The notes beneath the pieces were generated by a model that saw nothing but the letters and a program-made list of their open reading frames with translations, was not told the origin of the DNA and did not search any database. From Roseomonas nitratireducens (GTDB lineage Bacteria > Pseudomonadota > Alphaproteobacteria > Acetobacterales > Acetobacteraceae): 64,000 bases of DNA. A program made the translations under genes and the position numbers. Positions 21,663 through 30,184 of the stretch are shown one piece after another. The first letter of the stretch is position 1. Every line of letters starts with the position of its first letter. The stretch is from the NCBI RefSeq assembly GCF_017813355.1, contig NZ_JAGIYZ010000001.1, positions 434,001-498,000 on the forward strand, read 5' to 3'.

Positions 21663-22436
21663 TCAGGCCGGTGCCCGCGCCCACGCTTCGTGAAGGCGTT
21701 CGACCAGTCGCGCGACGCGGCTGGCCACGCTGTCGAAGTCGTGCCGTCGCTGCCCGGACCGCTGGTCCATGTAGAGGTCCCGGCGAACCTCGATCATCAC
21801 GGACCGTACCGCGCGGGTCGTGTTCCAATGCTTCGCGGGCACGATGCTGCCGCTGAAGGGCCTGTTCAGCGCGACCGTCGCGAAGTCTTGCGCGGTGACG
21901 ATATCCACCACGTCCCGATTGTCCTCGAAGGGCGAGTGGAACAGGTCGGTGCCGATGCAGATCTCGGGCCTCGCCGGATCCTGGTCCGGCTCGTGGGGCA
22001 GGGGGACCGACGAGAACGAGTGGACATCGATGATCAGGCAGCGCCCATAGGCCGCCAAGGCGGCATCTACGGCCTCCGTGAGCCGGGCGTGGTGCGGCCA
22101 GTACCAGCGGTCCATCAGGGCGGCGCGATGCTCCGGATCGGCGTGGCGCAGCGGCTCGCCCGTCGAGAGCCGGGTGTACATCGCCCCCATGCCCTTGCCG
22201 GCCATCGGCTCGTCCCTGTCGTCGTGGAAGCGCTCGGGATCCACGACAAGCCGGCTGACAGGGAAGACGATGCGCGTCGCCGGGATGGCGATGCCCGCGA
22301 CGAGTTCCTCGGTCCACGCATCGGTCATGCGCAGGAGTTCCTCGGCGAGCCGGCGGTCGTCTGGAAGGTAGCGGTGGCGCTCCTCGTCCGGGATGCTCCT
22401 GGAGGCGTGGGGGATGTGGAGGAGCAGGGCGGTCAT
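21663..22436 (-). CDS. N-formylglutamate amidohydrolase family protein
   Basis: The 257-residue protein fits the N-formylglutamate amidohydrolase (HutG-like, FGase) family: LLLHIPHASRSIP at the N-terminus, DRWYWPHHARLTEAVDAAL in the middle, LIIDVHSFSS with metal-binding Asp/His near 135, and RSVMIEVRRDLYMD near 222. The family hydrolyses N-formylglutamate in histidine degradation, but no hut gene is nearby. ATG 22436 is preferred over GTG 22442 because GGGGTGA lies just upstream. The gene is the only one in a segment framed by duplicated argJ ends, which suggests it arrived as an insertion. Confidence 0.75.
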   Translation of the reverse strand: MTALLLHIPHASRSIPDEERHRYLPDDRRLAEELLRMTDAWTEELVAGIAIPATRIVFPVSRLVVDPERFHDDRDEPMAGKGMGAMYTRLSTGEPLRHADPEHRAALMDRWYWPHHARLTEAVDAALAAYGRCLIIDVHSFSSVPLPHEPDQDPARPEICIGTDLFHSPFEDNRDVVDIVTAQDFATVALNRPFSGSIVPAKHWNTTRAVRSVMIEVRRDLYMDQRSGQRRHDFDSVASRVARLVERLHEAWARAPA

Positions 22437-22512
22437 TCTCACCCCAGGATAGGCGTCGGAGCCTCGTCCGTCATCGCGGGAGGCCGGATTCCGGATGGCC
22501 CGTGACGCGGGC

Positions 22513-22547
22513 GTACATCGACATCAACGGGTCGTATCGGTCCTGAC
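22513..22547 (+). repeat. Direct repeat, right copy of the argJ 3' end
   Basis: This is an exact 35-base copy of 21366-21400, including the argJ stop codon, but with no argJ coding sequence upstream. The six bases TGACGC also match four bases farther out. It lies 60 bases before the glycosyltransferase start and looks like the scar of an insertion between argJ and the downstream genes. Confidence 0.95.
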
Positions 22548-22606
22548 CTGACCGGGGTGGTGTGTTATGCCGGATCCGCAACGACGGACCCGGACCCCGC
22601 CGCCCC

Positions 22607-23782
22607 ATGCCTGCCGCGCTTCCCGGCATCATCGCCCTGCTCGCGGGCCTCGCCTGGCTCGCCGGCGTGCTGTGGTTCCTGCGCCATTTCCGCGCCCCGG
22701 CCGTCGCGGCGGAGGGGCGCGTCTCGCTGCTGCTCGCCGTCACCGGCCGCACCGATGGCCTGCCGCCGCTGTTCGCCGCGCTGGCGCGGCAGACGCTGCG
22801 GCCGCGCCGGCTGATCGCCGCCGTCGAATCGGAAGCCGACCCCGCCTTCGCGCAACTGCGCGAACTCGCCCCCGCGCTGCCCTTCCCGGTCGAGATCGTC
22901 GTCGCCGGGCTCGATGACCGGCGCAGCCAGAAGGCGACGAACATGATCGCCGGGCTGCGGCTGGTCGACGACCAGGACGACGCGCTGGTGCTGCTCGACG
23001 CCGACATCCTGCCGCAGGACCGATGGCTCTCCTGGCTCGCCACCCCCGCGCTGAACGGCACGGCGGAGGTGGTGACGGGCTATCGCTGGCACGCGCTGGA
23101 CGGCGCGGGGCCGGCGCGGCACCTCGTCGCATGGCTCGACCGCGCGCTGGCGCTCGGGCCGCGCTTCGTCGCCTCGGGGCTCGTCTGGGGCGGGTCCGTG
23201 GCACTCTCCCGCGCCGCGATCGCGCGCATGAACCTGGAAGGCGCCCTGGCGCGGACCTTCTCGACGGATGGCGCGATCAGCCGCCGCGCCCGCGCCCTGC
23301 ACCTGCGCGTGCTGACGCGCCGCGCCGTGCTGGTGCCGACCCCGCCCGAGGGCGGCGACCGGGAGGCGATCGCCTTCAAGCGCCGGCAATTGCAGATCGT
23401 GCGCGTCTACGTGCCGCGGCTGTGGTGGCTGCTCGGCACCATCCTGGCGATGGAGGCCGCGGCGGTCCTCCTGCTCGCCATGGCGCTGGCCGGCGACGCG
23501 GCGGCGCTCGCCTGGCTGGCGCCGGTCGCAGCACTCGGCCTGGCCCGCGCGGCGCTGCAGGACCATGTGACGCGCGCCGTGGGCATCCGCGAAGGGCCTG
23601 GCGCGCGGCTCGCGCAGCTTCTGGCCGGCGCCGCCGTGCCGTTCACCGCCCCGCTCGTGCTGCTGCTGTTCGCGACCAGCGCGCGCACGCGCGTCATCCG
23701 CTGGCGACACGTGGAATACGAGGTGCGCGGCCCCGACCAGGTGCGCGTGCTGCGCCGCCATCGGCACGGCGCGACGGCGTGA
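22607..23782 (+). CDS. Membrane glycosyltransferase (GT2/GT21-like)
   Basis: The 391-residue protein has an N-terminal membrane helix (IIALLAGLAWLAGVLWFL), a cytoplasmic GT-A domain with the metal-binding LLDADILPQD near 126-135, and two to three C-terminal helices (about 270-365). The layout and the KATNM and GSVALSRAAI motifs resemble ceramide-glucosyltransferase-like and HpnI-type enzymes, which glycosylate a lipid or hopanoid. The classic QxxRW motif is represented only loosely by KRRQLQ. The acceptor is unknown. It overlaps the methyltransferase gene (GTGA). Confidence 0.75.
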   Translation: MPAALPGIIALLAGLAWLAGVLWFLRHFRAPAVAAEGRVSLLLAVTGRTDGLPPLFAALARQTLRPRRLIAAVESEADPAFAQLRELAPALPFPVEIVVAGLDDRRSQKATNMIAGLRLVDDQDDALVLLDADILPQDRWLSWLATPALNGTAEVVTGYRWHALDGAGPARHLVAWLDRALALGPRFVASGLVWGGSVALSRAAIARMNLEGALARTFSTDGAISRRARALHLRVLTRRAVLVPTPPEGGDREAIAFKRRQLQIVRVYVPRLWWLLGTILAMEAAAVLLLAMALAGDAAALAWLAPVAALGLARAALQDHVTRAVGIREGPGARLAQLLAGAAVPFTAPLVLLLFATSARTRVIRWRHVEYEVRGPDQVRVLRRHRHGATA

Positions 23783-24702
23783 CGCGCGCCACCTGCCCGA
23801 TCACCGGGGCGGCGGCGGCGCTGGTGCAGGAAATCCCCAACGGCCTGCTGCGCGGCCTCTGGCGTCGTTCCTTCGGCGTGGATCCGACACCCCTGCCGCC
23901 CGGGCGCACCGGGCTGTGGCGCGCGCCCTGCGGGCTGGTGTTCTTCGCCCCGGCGGCGGAAGGCGACGGCGCCTTCTACGAAAGCCTCTACGCGCGGCTC
24001 GATGCCGGCGGGCGGCTGCGCCGGGCCGGGCGCGACCGTGCCGAATACCCGCACGCGGCCGCGCGCATCCGCGCCGGCGACGCGGTGCTGGAGGTCGGCG
24101 CGGGCGCGGGCGCCTTCGCGCGGCTGATCCCCGGCGCGCGCTATCTCGGGCTCGACCCGAACCCTTCCGCCCATGCGGCGACGGGGGCCCCGGTCGTCGC
24201 CGAACCCCTCGCCGGCCACGCCGCGCGGCATCCGGAGGCCTACGACGCCGCCTGCGCCTTCCAGGTCATCGAGCATGTCGCGGATCCGCTCGCCATGGCG
24301 CGCGACATGGCGCGCTGCGTGCGGCCGGGCGGGCTGGTGATGCTCGGCGCGCCGACCTGGCCCTCGGCCATGACGGCGATCCCGAACTTCGTCCTCAACG
24401 CCCCGCCGCATCACCTGTCCTGGTGGAACGAGGGCGCGATGGCCGCACTCGCCGCGCGCTGCGGCTGGGCGGTGGAGGAGATGCGCGCCCTGCCGCCCGT
24501 CGCCGCCCAGCCGCTGATCCACTGGATGGGGCGGCTCGCGCCGGTCAAGGCGCGGGCGGAAGGACCCTATTTCGCGCATCGCTACGGCTGGCACGTGTCG
24601 CTCGCCGCCGCCGCGGTCGGCGCGCGCATCGCCGCGGCGCTGCTGCCCTTCCCGCGCGATCCGGCGCCGATGTTCGTGCTGATGGTCGCCCGCAAGCCTT
24701 GA
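23779..24702 (+). CDS. Class I SAM-dependent methyltransferase
   Basis: The 307-residue protein starts at a GTG inside the glycosyltransferase stop. An N-terminal Cys-containing segment precedes motif I VLEVGAGAGAFARLI near 98. The post-I acid LGLDPN, motif II-like AFQVIEHVADPL near 158 and MVLGAP-like GLVMLGAPTW follow. This is the UbiG/Methyltransf_23 type often found beside glycosyltransferases, so it probably modifies the same glycolipid or saccharide. The specific acceptor is not visible. Confidence 0.8.
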   Translation: MTRATCPITGAAAALVQEIPNGLLRGLWRRSFGVDPTPLPPGRTGLWRAPCGLVFFAPAAEGDGAFYESLYARLDAGGRLRRAGRDRAEYPHAAARIRAGDAVLEVGAGAGAFARLIPGARYLGLDPNPSAHAATGAPVVAEPLAGHAARHPEAYDAACAFQVIEHVADPLAMARDMARCVRPGGLVMLGAPTWPSAMTAIPNFVLNAPPHHLSWWNEGAMAALAARCGWAVEEMRALPPVAAQPLIHWMGRLAPVKARAEGPYFAHRYGWHVSLAAAAVGARIAAALLPFPRDPAPMFVLMVARKP

Positions 24703-24736
24703 CGCGGCGGCCGGGCTCGCCGTTCCTGGCCACCAC

Positions 24737-25747
24737 ATGCCCGACTCCATCCCGCCCTTCGCGCCGCTGCCCACCGGCCGCTTCCTGCTGCGCCCGCTGC
24801 GCGCCGAGGATGCCGCCGAGCTGCACCGCCTGGTGAACGACTGGGAGGTGGCGAAGACGCTCGCCCGCGTGCCCTTCCCCTATCCGCGCGACCTCGCCGA
24901 CGAATGGATCGGCTCGACCGCCGAGCGCCTGGCGGAAGGCGAGGCCTATCACCTGGCGATCGCGCGGAGCGAGGAGGAAGGCGGCGCGCTGCTCGGCTGC
25001 GTCGGGCTGACGCTCGACCGCGCGGCGCGCAGCGCAGAGCTCGGCTACTGGGTCGGGCGGCGCCACTGGGGGCAGGGCATCGCGCCGGAAGCGGCGGGGC
25101 GGCTCGCGCGCTGGGCGCTGGCGAACCTCGCCATCGACCGGCTGACGGCGAGCGCGCTGACCGACAACGCGCGCTCCGCCGCCGTGCTGCGCCGCATCGG
25201 CTTCCGCCCGGTGGGGGAGGGGGAGCGCGACTTCCTCTCCCGCGGCGGCGCCATGCCGGTGCTGCTGTTCGAGGCCGGGCGCGGCGACATCGCCCCGTCG
25301 GCGACGGCCGCCGCGCCCGCGCCGGCGGAACCGCCGGTGGAAGGCGGCAAGCCGATTCTCCTGGTCGCCGCGGTCGGGCTGATCGACCCCGACAACCGCG
25401 TGCTGCTGGCGCGCCGGCCGGAGGGCAAGCCGCTCGCCGGCCTGTGGGAATTCCCCGGCGGCAAGGTGCGGCCGGGGGAGACGCCGGAGCGCGCGCTGAT
25501 CCGCGAGTTGAAGGAAGAACTCGGCATCGACGTGACCGAGGCCTGCCTCGCGCCCTTCGCCTTCGCCTCGCATGGCTACGAGTCCTTCCACCTGCTGATG
25601 CCGCTGTTCCTCTGCCGCCGCTGGCAGGGGGCGGTGACGGCGCTGGAAGGGCAGGCGCTGGCCTGGGTGCGGCCGCAGCGGCTGGCGGACTATGCGATGC
25701 CGCCGGCGGATGTGCCGCTGGTGGCGTTGTTGAGAGACTTTTTGTAG
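24737..25747 (+). CDS. GNAT acetyltransferase fused to a MutT-type Nudix hydrolase
   Basis: The 336-residue protein joins two enzymes. Residues about 13-180 form a RimJ/RimL-like GNAT domain (GRFLLRPLRAEDAAEL, ELGYWVGRRHWGQGIAPEA, AVLRRIGFRPVGEGERDF). After a Pro/Ala linker, residues about 208-336 form a MutT-like domain with a complete Nudix box GGKVRPGETPERALIREL continuing KEELGI near 239-262. The second half should clear 8-oxo-dGTP, and the first may acetylate a protein N-terminus or small amine. Such fusions occur in alphaproteobacteria, often near argJ. The structured repeat array begins just after the stop. Confidence 0.88.
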   Translation: MPDSIPPFAPLPTGRFLLRPLRAEDAAELHRLVNDWEVAKTLARVPFPYPRDLADEWIGSTAERLAEGEAYHLAIARSEEEGGALLGCVGLTLDRAARSAELGYWVGRRHWGQGIAPEAAGRLARWALANLAIDRLTASALTDNARSAAVLRRIGFRPVGEGERDFLSRGGAMPVLLFEAGRGDIAPSATAAAPAPAEPPVEGGKPILLVAAVGLIDPDNRVLLARRPEGKPLAGLWEFPGGKVRPGETPERALIRELKEELGIDVTEACLAPFAFASHGYESFHLLMPLFLCRRWQGAVTALEGQALAWVRPQRLADYAMPPADVPLVALLRDFL

Positions 25748-25749
25748 GA

Positions 25750-26160
25750 CCTCAATCGCCGGCGCGCGCATGCGCGCGCTTGGCTTGCGCGCCGTGGACG
25801 GGCGCGCCGGGCGCGGCTGACAGGCTGGGCGCGTTCGCGCTTCGCGCTCGCGGATCGAGGCGGGGCCTCGATCCGGTGTGTTTGTGTGCCTCAGGCGCCG
25901 GCGCCGCCGTCCGGCGGCTTGGCTTGCGCGCCGTGAACTGTCGCGCCTGGCGGGAGTGATGGTCTGGGCGCGTTCGCGCTTCGCGCTCGCGGATCGAGGC
26001 GGTGCCTCGATCCGGTGTGTTTGTGTGCCTCAGGCGCCGGCGCCGCCATCCGGCGGCTTGGCTTTCGCGCCGCGAACCGTCGCGCCGGGCGGGGGTGATG
26101 GTCTGGGCGCGGTCGGGCTTCGCCCTCCCGGATCGAGGCAGGGCCTCGATCCGCTTGGCG
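25750..26160. repeat. Three tandem copies of the structured repeat (139-bp version)
   Basis: The 507-base gene-free stretch 25748-26254 is mostly three units starting at 25750, 25889 and 26028 (139-base spacing), homologous to the array at 8902. Unit 1 has stem GCGCGC/GCGCGC. Units 2 and 3 have GCCGCC/GGCGGC at the same place. Unit 3 also changes the second hairpin from GCGC/GCGC to GGGC/GCCC. The third hairpin GGATCGAGGC/GCCTCGATCC is invariant with loops GGG, GGT and AGG. Neighbouring genes both run rightwards. Confidence 0.9.
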
Positions 26161-26254
26161 CGGGGCCTGTTGGCGGGCACGGAGTGGATTCGGCCTCGTT
26201 CCGCCTTTTCCCGCCGCGCGCCAACCGCCTATCCTCGCGGCCGGAGGATTCGTC

Positions 26255-27019
26255 ATGAGCAACCCGACCGCCTGCCTGCTGATCATCGGCAACGAGGTGC
26301 TCTCGGGCCGCACCCAGGACGCCAACCTGAAGTTCCTCGCCACGCGCCTCGGCGAGATCGGCATCCCGCTGCGCGAAGCGCGCGTCATCCCCGATATCCG
26401 CGCCACCATCGTCGCCACGATCAACGAGGTGCGGGCCAAGTTCGACCACGTCTTCACCACCGGCGGCATCGGCCCGACGCATGACGACATCACCAGCGAA
26501 TGCGTCGCCGAGGCCTTCGGCGTGCCCTGGGAACCGCAGCCCGAGGCGTGGCGGCGGCTCGAGACGCACTACGCCCGCCAGGACCCGCCCGGGGATTTCA
26601 ACGCCGCGCGCCAGCGCATGGCGACCATGCCGCGCGGCGCGGAACTGATCGACAACGTCGTGTCCATCGCGCCGGGCTTCACGGTCGGCAACGTCCATGT
26701 GCTCGCCGGCGTGCCGCGCATCATGCAGGCGATGTTCGAGGCGCTGGCCCCGACGCTGAAGGGCGGCGCGCCGGTCGTCTCCGCCGCCGTGCACGCGAAC
26801 GGGCTCATGGAAGGACGCATCGCGGACGGGCTCGCCGACATCCAGGGCCGCTATCCGGAAATCGACATCGGCTCCTACCCCTACTACCGGGCGGGCGGCG
26901 GCGGCGTCGCGGTGGTCGCCAAGGGCACGGATGCGGATGGCGTGAAGCGCGCCGCGCATGACGTGCTGGTCTTCATGCGCGCCTGCGGCGCCCTGCCGGT
27001 GGAAGGCGAACCGGCCTGA
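26255..27019 (+). CDS. CinA N-terminal-like molybdopterin-binding domain protein
   Basis: The 254-residue protein has the MoaB/MogA-like fold of the CinA N-terminus: LLIIGNEVLSGRTQDAN at 8-24, FTTGGIGPTHDDITSECVA near 70 and PGFTVGNVHVLAGVPRIM near 146. It lacks the C-terminal nicotinamide-nucleotide amidase domain of full CinA. Stand-alone proteins of this kind are common and their role is unclear; ADP-ribose pyrophosphatase activity is known for the CinA N-terminal domain. GGAGGA seven bases upstream sets the ATG. Confidence 0.85.
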   Translation: MSNPTACLLIIGNEVLSGRTQDANLKFLATRLGEIGIPLREARVIPDIRATIVATINEVRAKFDHVFTTGGIGPTHDDITSECVAEAFGVPWEPQPEAWRRLETHYARQDPPGDFNAARQRMATMPRGAELIDNVVSIAPGFTVGNVHVLAGVPRIMQAMFEALAPTLKGGAPVVSAAVHANGLMEGRIADGLADIQGRYPEIDIGSYPYYRAGGGGVAVVAKGTDADGVKRAAHDVLVFMRACGALPVEGEPA

Positions 27020-27109
27020 CGGCGCTGCCCGCGCCGGCATCGTCCTGCGCGCATCCTCCCGCACACGAGGTGATTCCAGCCACGGGCGATCTGCTCTAAG
27101 CCCTCGCCC

Positions 27110-27964
27110 ATGCCGGATCCCGCCTTCGCCCGCCACATCGCGGCTTGCAACAACATCGCCTCCCCCGCCGGGCTGATCGCCTTCCGCGTCGGCGCGGCGC
27201 AGGTCGGCTGGGTCTCGCCCGACCTCGCCCAGGCGCTGACCTTCCGCCCGCGCGACTTCCATTTCGACGCGGATGGCGTCGCGCTGGCCGCGCGGCTGCG
27301 TACGCCGGGGCAGCGCAGCGAGGCGCTGGCCCAGGCGCTGCCCGCGCTCGTCGCCGGCGGCTTCCTGCGCATCCGGCGCGAATTGTTCGATGTGCGGGAG
27401 ACGAGCGGCGGCCCCGCGCTCGCCGCCATCGACCGCGGCGCCCTGCCGGCCTTCGGCATCATGTCCCAGGGCGTGCACGTGAACGGCCTGGTGCGCCGCG
27501 CCGACGGGCTGCACATCTGGGTGGGCGTGCGCTCGCGCGACAAGGCAGTGGCACCGGGCCAGCTCGACAACATCGTCGCCGGCGGCATCCCGGCCGGGCT
27601 GTCGCCCGAGGAATGCCTGGTGAAGGAAGCGGCGGAGGAAGCCTGCCTGCCGCCCATGCTGGCCGCCGCCGCGCGCCCCGCGGGCCGCGTCTCCTACGTC
27701 ATGCGCAACGAGGAAGGGCTGCGGCGCGACGTGCTGCACTGCTACGACCTCGACATCCCCGAGGGCGTCATCCCCCGCCCCGGCGACGACGAGGTGGAGC
27801 GCTTCGAGCTCTGGCCCGCCGCGCGGGTGGTCGAGACGGTGCGCGCGACCGATTCGGTGAAGTTCAACGTCAACCTCGTGCTGCTCGACCTGTTCCTGCG
27901 CGAGGGGCTGGTGCCCGACCCCGACGGCGCGCTGCGCGCCGGGCTGGACCAGGGGCCGGATTGA
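27110..27964 (+). CDS. DUF4743-type Nudix hydrolase (thiamin-damage type)
   Basis: The 284-residue protein has an N-terminal DUF4743 domain (about 1-115) and a Nudix domain (about 120-260) whose box reads GGIPAGLSPEECLVKEA continuing AEEACL. The usual Arg is Lys and the usual Gly is Ala, as is normal in this subfamily. Cross-kingdom relatives remove damaged thiamin diphosphate analogues or are fused to thiamin pyrophosphokinase. Motif LHIWVGVRSRDKAVAPGQLD near 134 fits that group. The exact substrate is inferred from family only. Confidence 0.8.
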   Translation: MPDPAFARHIAACNNIASPAGLIAFRVGAAQVGWVSPDLAQALTFRPRDFHFDADGVALAARLRTPGQRSEALAQALPALVAGGFLRIRRELFDVRETSGGPALAAIDRGALPAFGIMSQGVHVNGLVRRADGLHIWVGVRSRDKAVAPGQLDNIVAGGIPAGLSPEECLVKEAAEEACLPPMLAAAARPAGRVSYVMRNEEGLRRDVLHCYDLDIPEGVIPRPGDDEVERFELWPAARVVETVRATDSVKFNVNLVLLDLFLREGLVPDPDGALRAGLDQGPD

Positions 27965-27983
27965 CCGCCGCCGCCGCGGCGCC

Positions 27984-28547
27984 ATGTGCGGACACATGAG
28001 CACCACCACCGCCGAGACCATCCCCGCCGCCTGGCCCGCCTGGCTGGTCGACGAACTCCGCTCCGACCATGCCGGGGAGACCGGCGCGGTCCGCATCTAC
28101 GACGGCATCCTCGCCTTCAGCCGCGACCCCGCCGTGCGCGACTTCGCCACCCGCCACCGGGAGACGGAGCAGGGGCATCTCGACCTGCTGAACGGCCTGC
28201 TGCCGCCCGCCGAGCACAGCCGCCTGCTGCCGATCTGGCGCGTCGCCGGCTGGCTGACCGGCGCGCTGCCCGCGCTGTTCGGCCCGCGCGCGGTCTTCGC
28301 TACCGTCGACGCGGTCGAGACCTTCGTCGACCACCATTACCGCGCCCAGACCGAGCGACTCGAGCGCGAGGGCATCCTCCCCGAGATCCACGCCCTGCTG
28401 GAAAGGTGCCGGGAGGAGGAGGTCCATCATCGCGACGAGGCGCGGGAGGCCGGCGAGGGCCCGGCCTATGGCCCGCTGTTGCGCGCCTGGGCCTGGGTGG
28501 TGGGCAGCGGGTCCGCCGCCGCCGTCGCGGCCGCCAAGCGGATCTGA
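27984..28547 (+). CDS. coq7: Demethoxyubiquinone hydroxylase Coq7
   Basis: The 187-residue diiron protein carries the Coq7 signature ELRSDHAGETGAVRIYDGIL near 25-44. Further ligands lie in RHRETEQGHLDLL near 58, VDAVETFVDHHY near 111 and REEEVHHRDEA near 143, giving the expected Glu and ExxH set. It hydroxylates 2-polyprenyl-3-methyl-6-methoxybenzoquinol, the penultimate ubiquinone step, at the membrane. An in-frame ATG at 27996 is an equally good start. The UbiK-like protein at 14123 serves the same pathway. Confidence 0.92.
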   Translation: MCGHMSTTTAETIPAAWPAWLVDELRSDHAGETGAVRIYDGILAFSRDPAVRDFATRHRETEQGHLDLLNGLLPPAEHSRLLPIWRVAGWLTGALPALFGPRAVFATVDAVETFVDHHYRAQTERLEREGILPEIHALLERCREEEVHHRDEAREAGEGPAYGPLLRAWAWVVGSGSAAAVAAAKRI

Positions 28548-28555
28548 CGCCGGCC

Positions 28556-28589
28556 GCGGGGCGGACGCAGCGCGGCGCGTCCGCCCCGC
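28556..28589 (+). terminator. 13-bp hairpin after coq7
   Basis: GCGGGGCGGACGC (28556-28568) pairs perfectly with GCGTCCGCCCCGC (28577-28589) around an eight-base loop. It starts eight bases after the coq7 stop. No T-tract follows, so intrinsic termination would be weak, but it is a likely transcript boundary. Confidence 0.55.
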
Positions 28590-28710
28590 GCCGATCCTTC
28601 CGCAATGCAACCGATGGGGGGTGGACTCGCGGCCCCCTTGCCCGCCACCTTCGCCAGGGCATCCAGCGCCGCCTTTCCTCCCCCCAAGGCGCGGCTGCCG
28701 GGAGACGTCG

Positions 28711-30045
28711 ATGATGCCACGCCTCGCCCGCCTCGCCCTTCTCGCGACCGTCGCCATCCTGCCCGCCTGCGGCCCCACGACGATGGAGCAGCAGAGGGTG
28801 GCTGGGCTGGAACGCGACCTCGGCGCCGCCCAGACCCGCACGCGCGAACTGACGACCCAGGTGGCCGACCTGGAACGCACGCTGGCCGCCGAGCGCCGCG
28901 CGCGCGGCGACCTCGCGGCGATCGAGCGGCAGCTGGTGCGCGCGCGGGCGGACCTCGGCACCGCTCGGTCCGGCCGCTCGGCGGCGGAGGAGGAAGCGGC
29001 GCAGCTCGCCCGCCGGGTGGCCGAGGAGGAACGGCGCCTCGCCGCGCTGCAGCAGGACAGCGCGCAGGCCCAGGGCGTGGTGGAAAGCCGCCGCGCGGCG
29101 GCGGCCGAATCGGAACGGCGCCTGGCCGGCCTGCGCGACCAGACCAACACCGAGGAACGCCGGCTGACCGCGCTGCGGGCCGAGGCGAGCGCGGCGGAAG
29201 GCCGCGTGGCCAGCCTCGGCGCCCGCGCGGGCGAGGAACAGCGGCGCGGCGAGGCGCTGCGCGCCGAGGCCGCCGCGACGGAACGGCGGCTCGCCGAACT
29301 CAACGCCCGCAGCACGGCGGAGGAACGGCGCCTGGCTGATATCCGCGCCCAGCAGACGGCCCAGGAAGGCCGGCTGCGGGAGACCGAGACGCGGCTCGCT
29401 TCCGCCCGCGACGCGGTCACGCGCGCCGAGGCCGAGGCGACGGCGCGGCGGCAGGCGGTGACGAGCCTCGATGGCGAGGTGGCGCGCCTGACCGCGTCGC
29501 GCGACCAGGTGGCGGCGGAACTGCGCGGGCTGCAGCAGCGCAGCGGCGAATTGCGCGCGAACGTGACCCAGGCCGAGCAGCGCCTTGCGGAGCTGCGCCA
29601 GACCGCGGACGCCGAGCAGCGCCGCATCGCCGGGCTGCGGGAGGAAGCGCAGACCGCCGAGCGCGTGGTCGCCGAGCGCCGCGCCGCCGCCGCGGCGGCC
29701 GAGCGCCAGGCGCAGGACGCCGTCGCGCGCGGGACGCAGGACGCGGCGCGCGCGCGGGCCGAGGCCGATGCCGCCCGCGCCCAGCTTGCCGCCGCCGAGC
29801 GCCAGCGCGCCGAACTCGCCGCCCAGACCGAGGCGCTGCGCAACGAGCTCGCGACGGCCGAGCGCCGGCGCGCGGAACTCGCCGGGCAGATCGCCGCGGC
29901 CGAGGCGCGGCTGACGGAACGCCGCGGCACGCTGACGGAACTCGAGCAGCGCATCATCCGCGCGCGGGAGGCGGGCAATCCGGGCGCGGTGACGGTAATC
30001 GCGCCTTCGCCTGACGCGCCGGCGGCGCCGGCCACGCCGCGCTGA
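28711..30045 (+). CDS. Long coiled-coil lipoprotein
   Basis: The 444-residue product starts with MMPRLARLALLATVAILPACG, a lipoprotein signal with lipobox LPAC. Almost all of residues 30-420 is a continuous coiled coil of Ala/Glu/Arg heptads, with repeated blocks of the type AEERRLA and AEQRRIA, ending in a Pro/Ala-rich tail. There is no enzymatic motif. A periplasmic structural or scaffold role, for example a membrane-anchored rod, is possible. Because composition dominates, remote resemblance to many coiled-coil proteins is uninformative. GGGAGA lies seven bases before the first ATG. Confidence 0.75.
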   Translation: MMPRLARLALLATVAILPACGPTTMEQQRVAGLERDLGAAQTRTRELTTQVADLERTLAAERRARGDLAAIERQLVRARADLGTARSGRSAAEEEAAQLARRVAEEERRLAALQQDSAQAQGVVESRRAAAAESERRLAGLRDQTNTEERRLTALRAEASAAEGRVASLGARAGEEQRRGEALRAEAAATERRLAELNARSTAEERRLADIRAQQTAQEGRLRETETRLASARDAVTRAEAEATARRQAVTSLDGEVARLTASRDQVAAELRGLQQRSGELRANVTQAEQRLAELRQTADAEQRRIAGLREEAQTAERVVAERRAAAAAAERQAQDAVARGTQDAARARAEADAARAQLAAAERQRAELAAQTEALRNELATAERRRAELAGQIAAAEARLTERRGTLTELEQRIIRAREAGNPGAVTVIAPSPDAPAAPATPR

Positions 30046-30063
30046 GACAGGGGATGGGGCTGG

Positions 30064-30137
30064 TGGAGCGGGCGAAGGGAATCGAACCCTCGTCACTTGG
30101 TTGGGAACCAAGAGCTCTACCATTGAGCTACGCCCGC
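30064..30137 (-). tRNA. tRNA-Gly (anticodon CCC)
   Basis: Read on the minus strand, all parts of a tRNA are present: acceptor GCGGGCG pairing with CGCCCGC, D-arm GCTC-AATGGTA-GAGC, anticodon arm CTTGG-TTCCCAA-CCAAG with anticodon CCC, T-arm GAGGG-TTCGATT-CCCTT, discriminator T, and an encoded CCA at 30064-30066. It decodes GGG glycine codons, frequent in this G+C-rich genome. It lies opposite in strand to metZ. Confidence 0.97.
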
Positions 30138-30184
30138 GTGCCTTCGGTATAGTCGGGCCGGACGGGGGCGGGCAAGACCGGCGC

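Noticed and set aside
21401-22512. Insertion sequence or transposon between the argJ-end repeats
   Set aside because: No transposase or integrase frame and no terminal inverted repeats were found. The only gene is a metabolic amidohydrolase.
30064-30137. tRNA-Gly as an integration site for a genomic island
   Set aside because: No duplicated tRNA 3' end, integrase or foreign gene block lies on either side; the neighbours are core genes.
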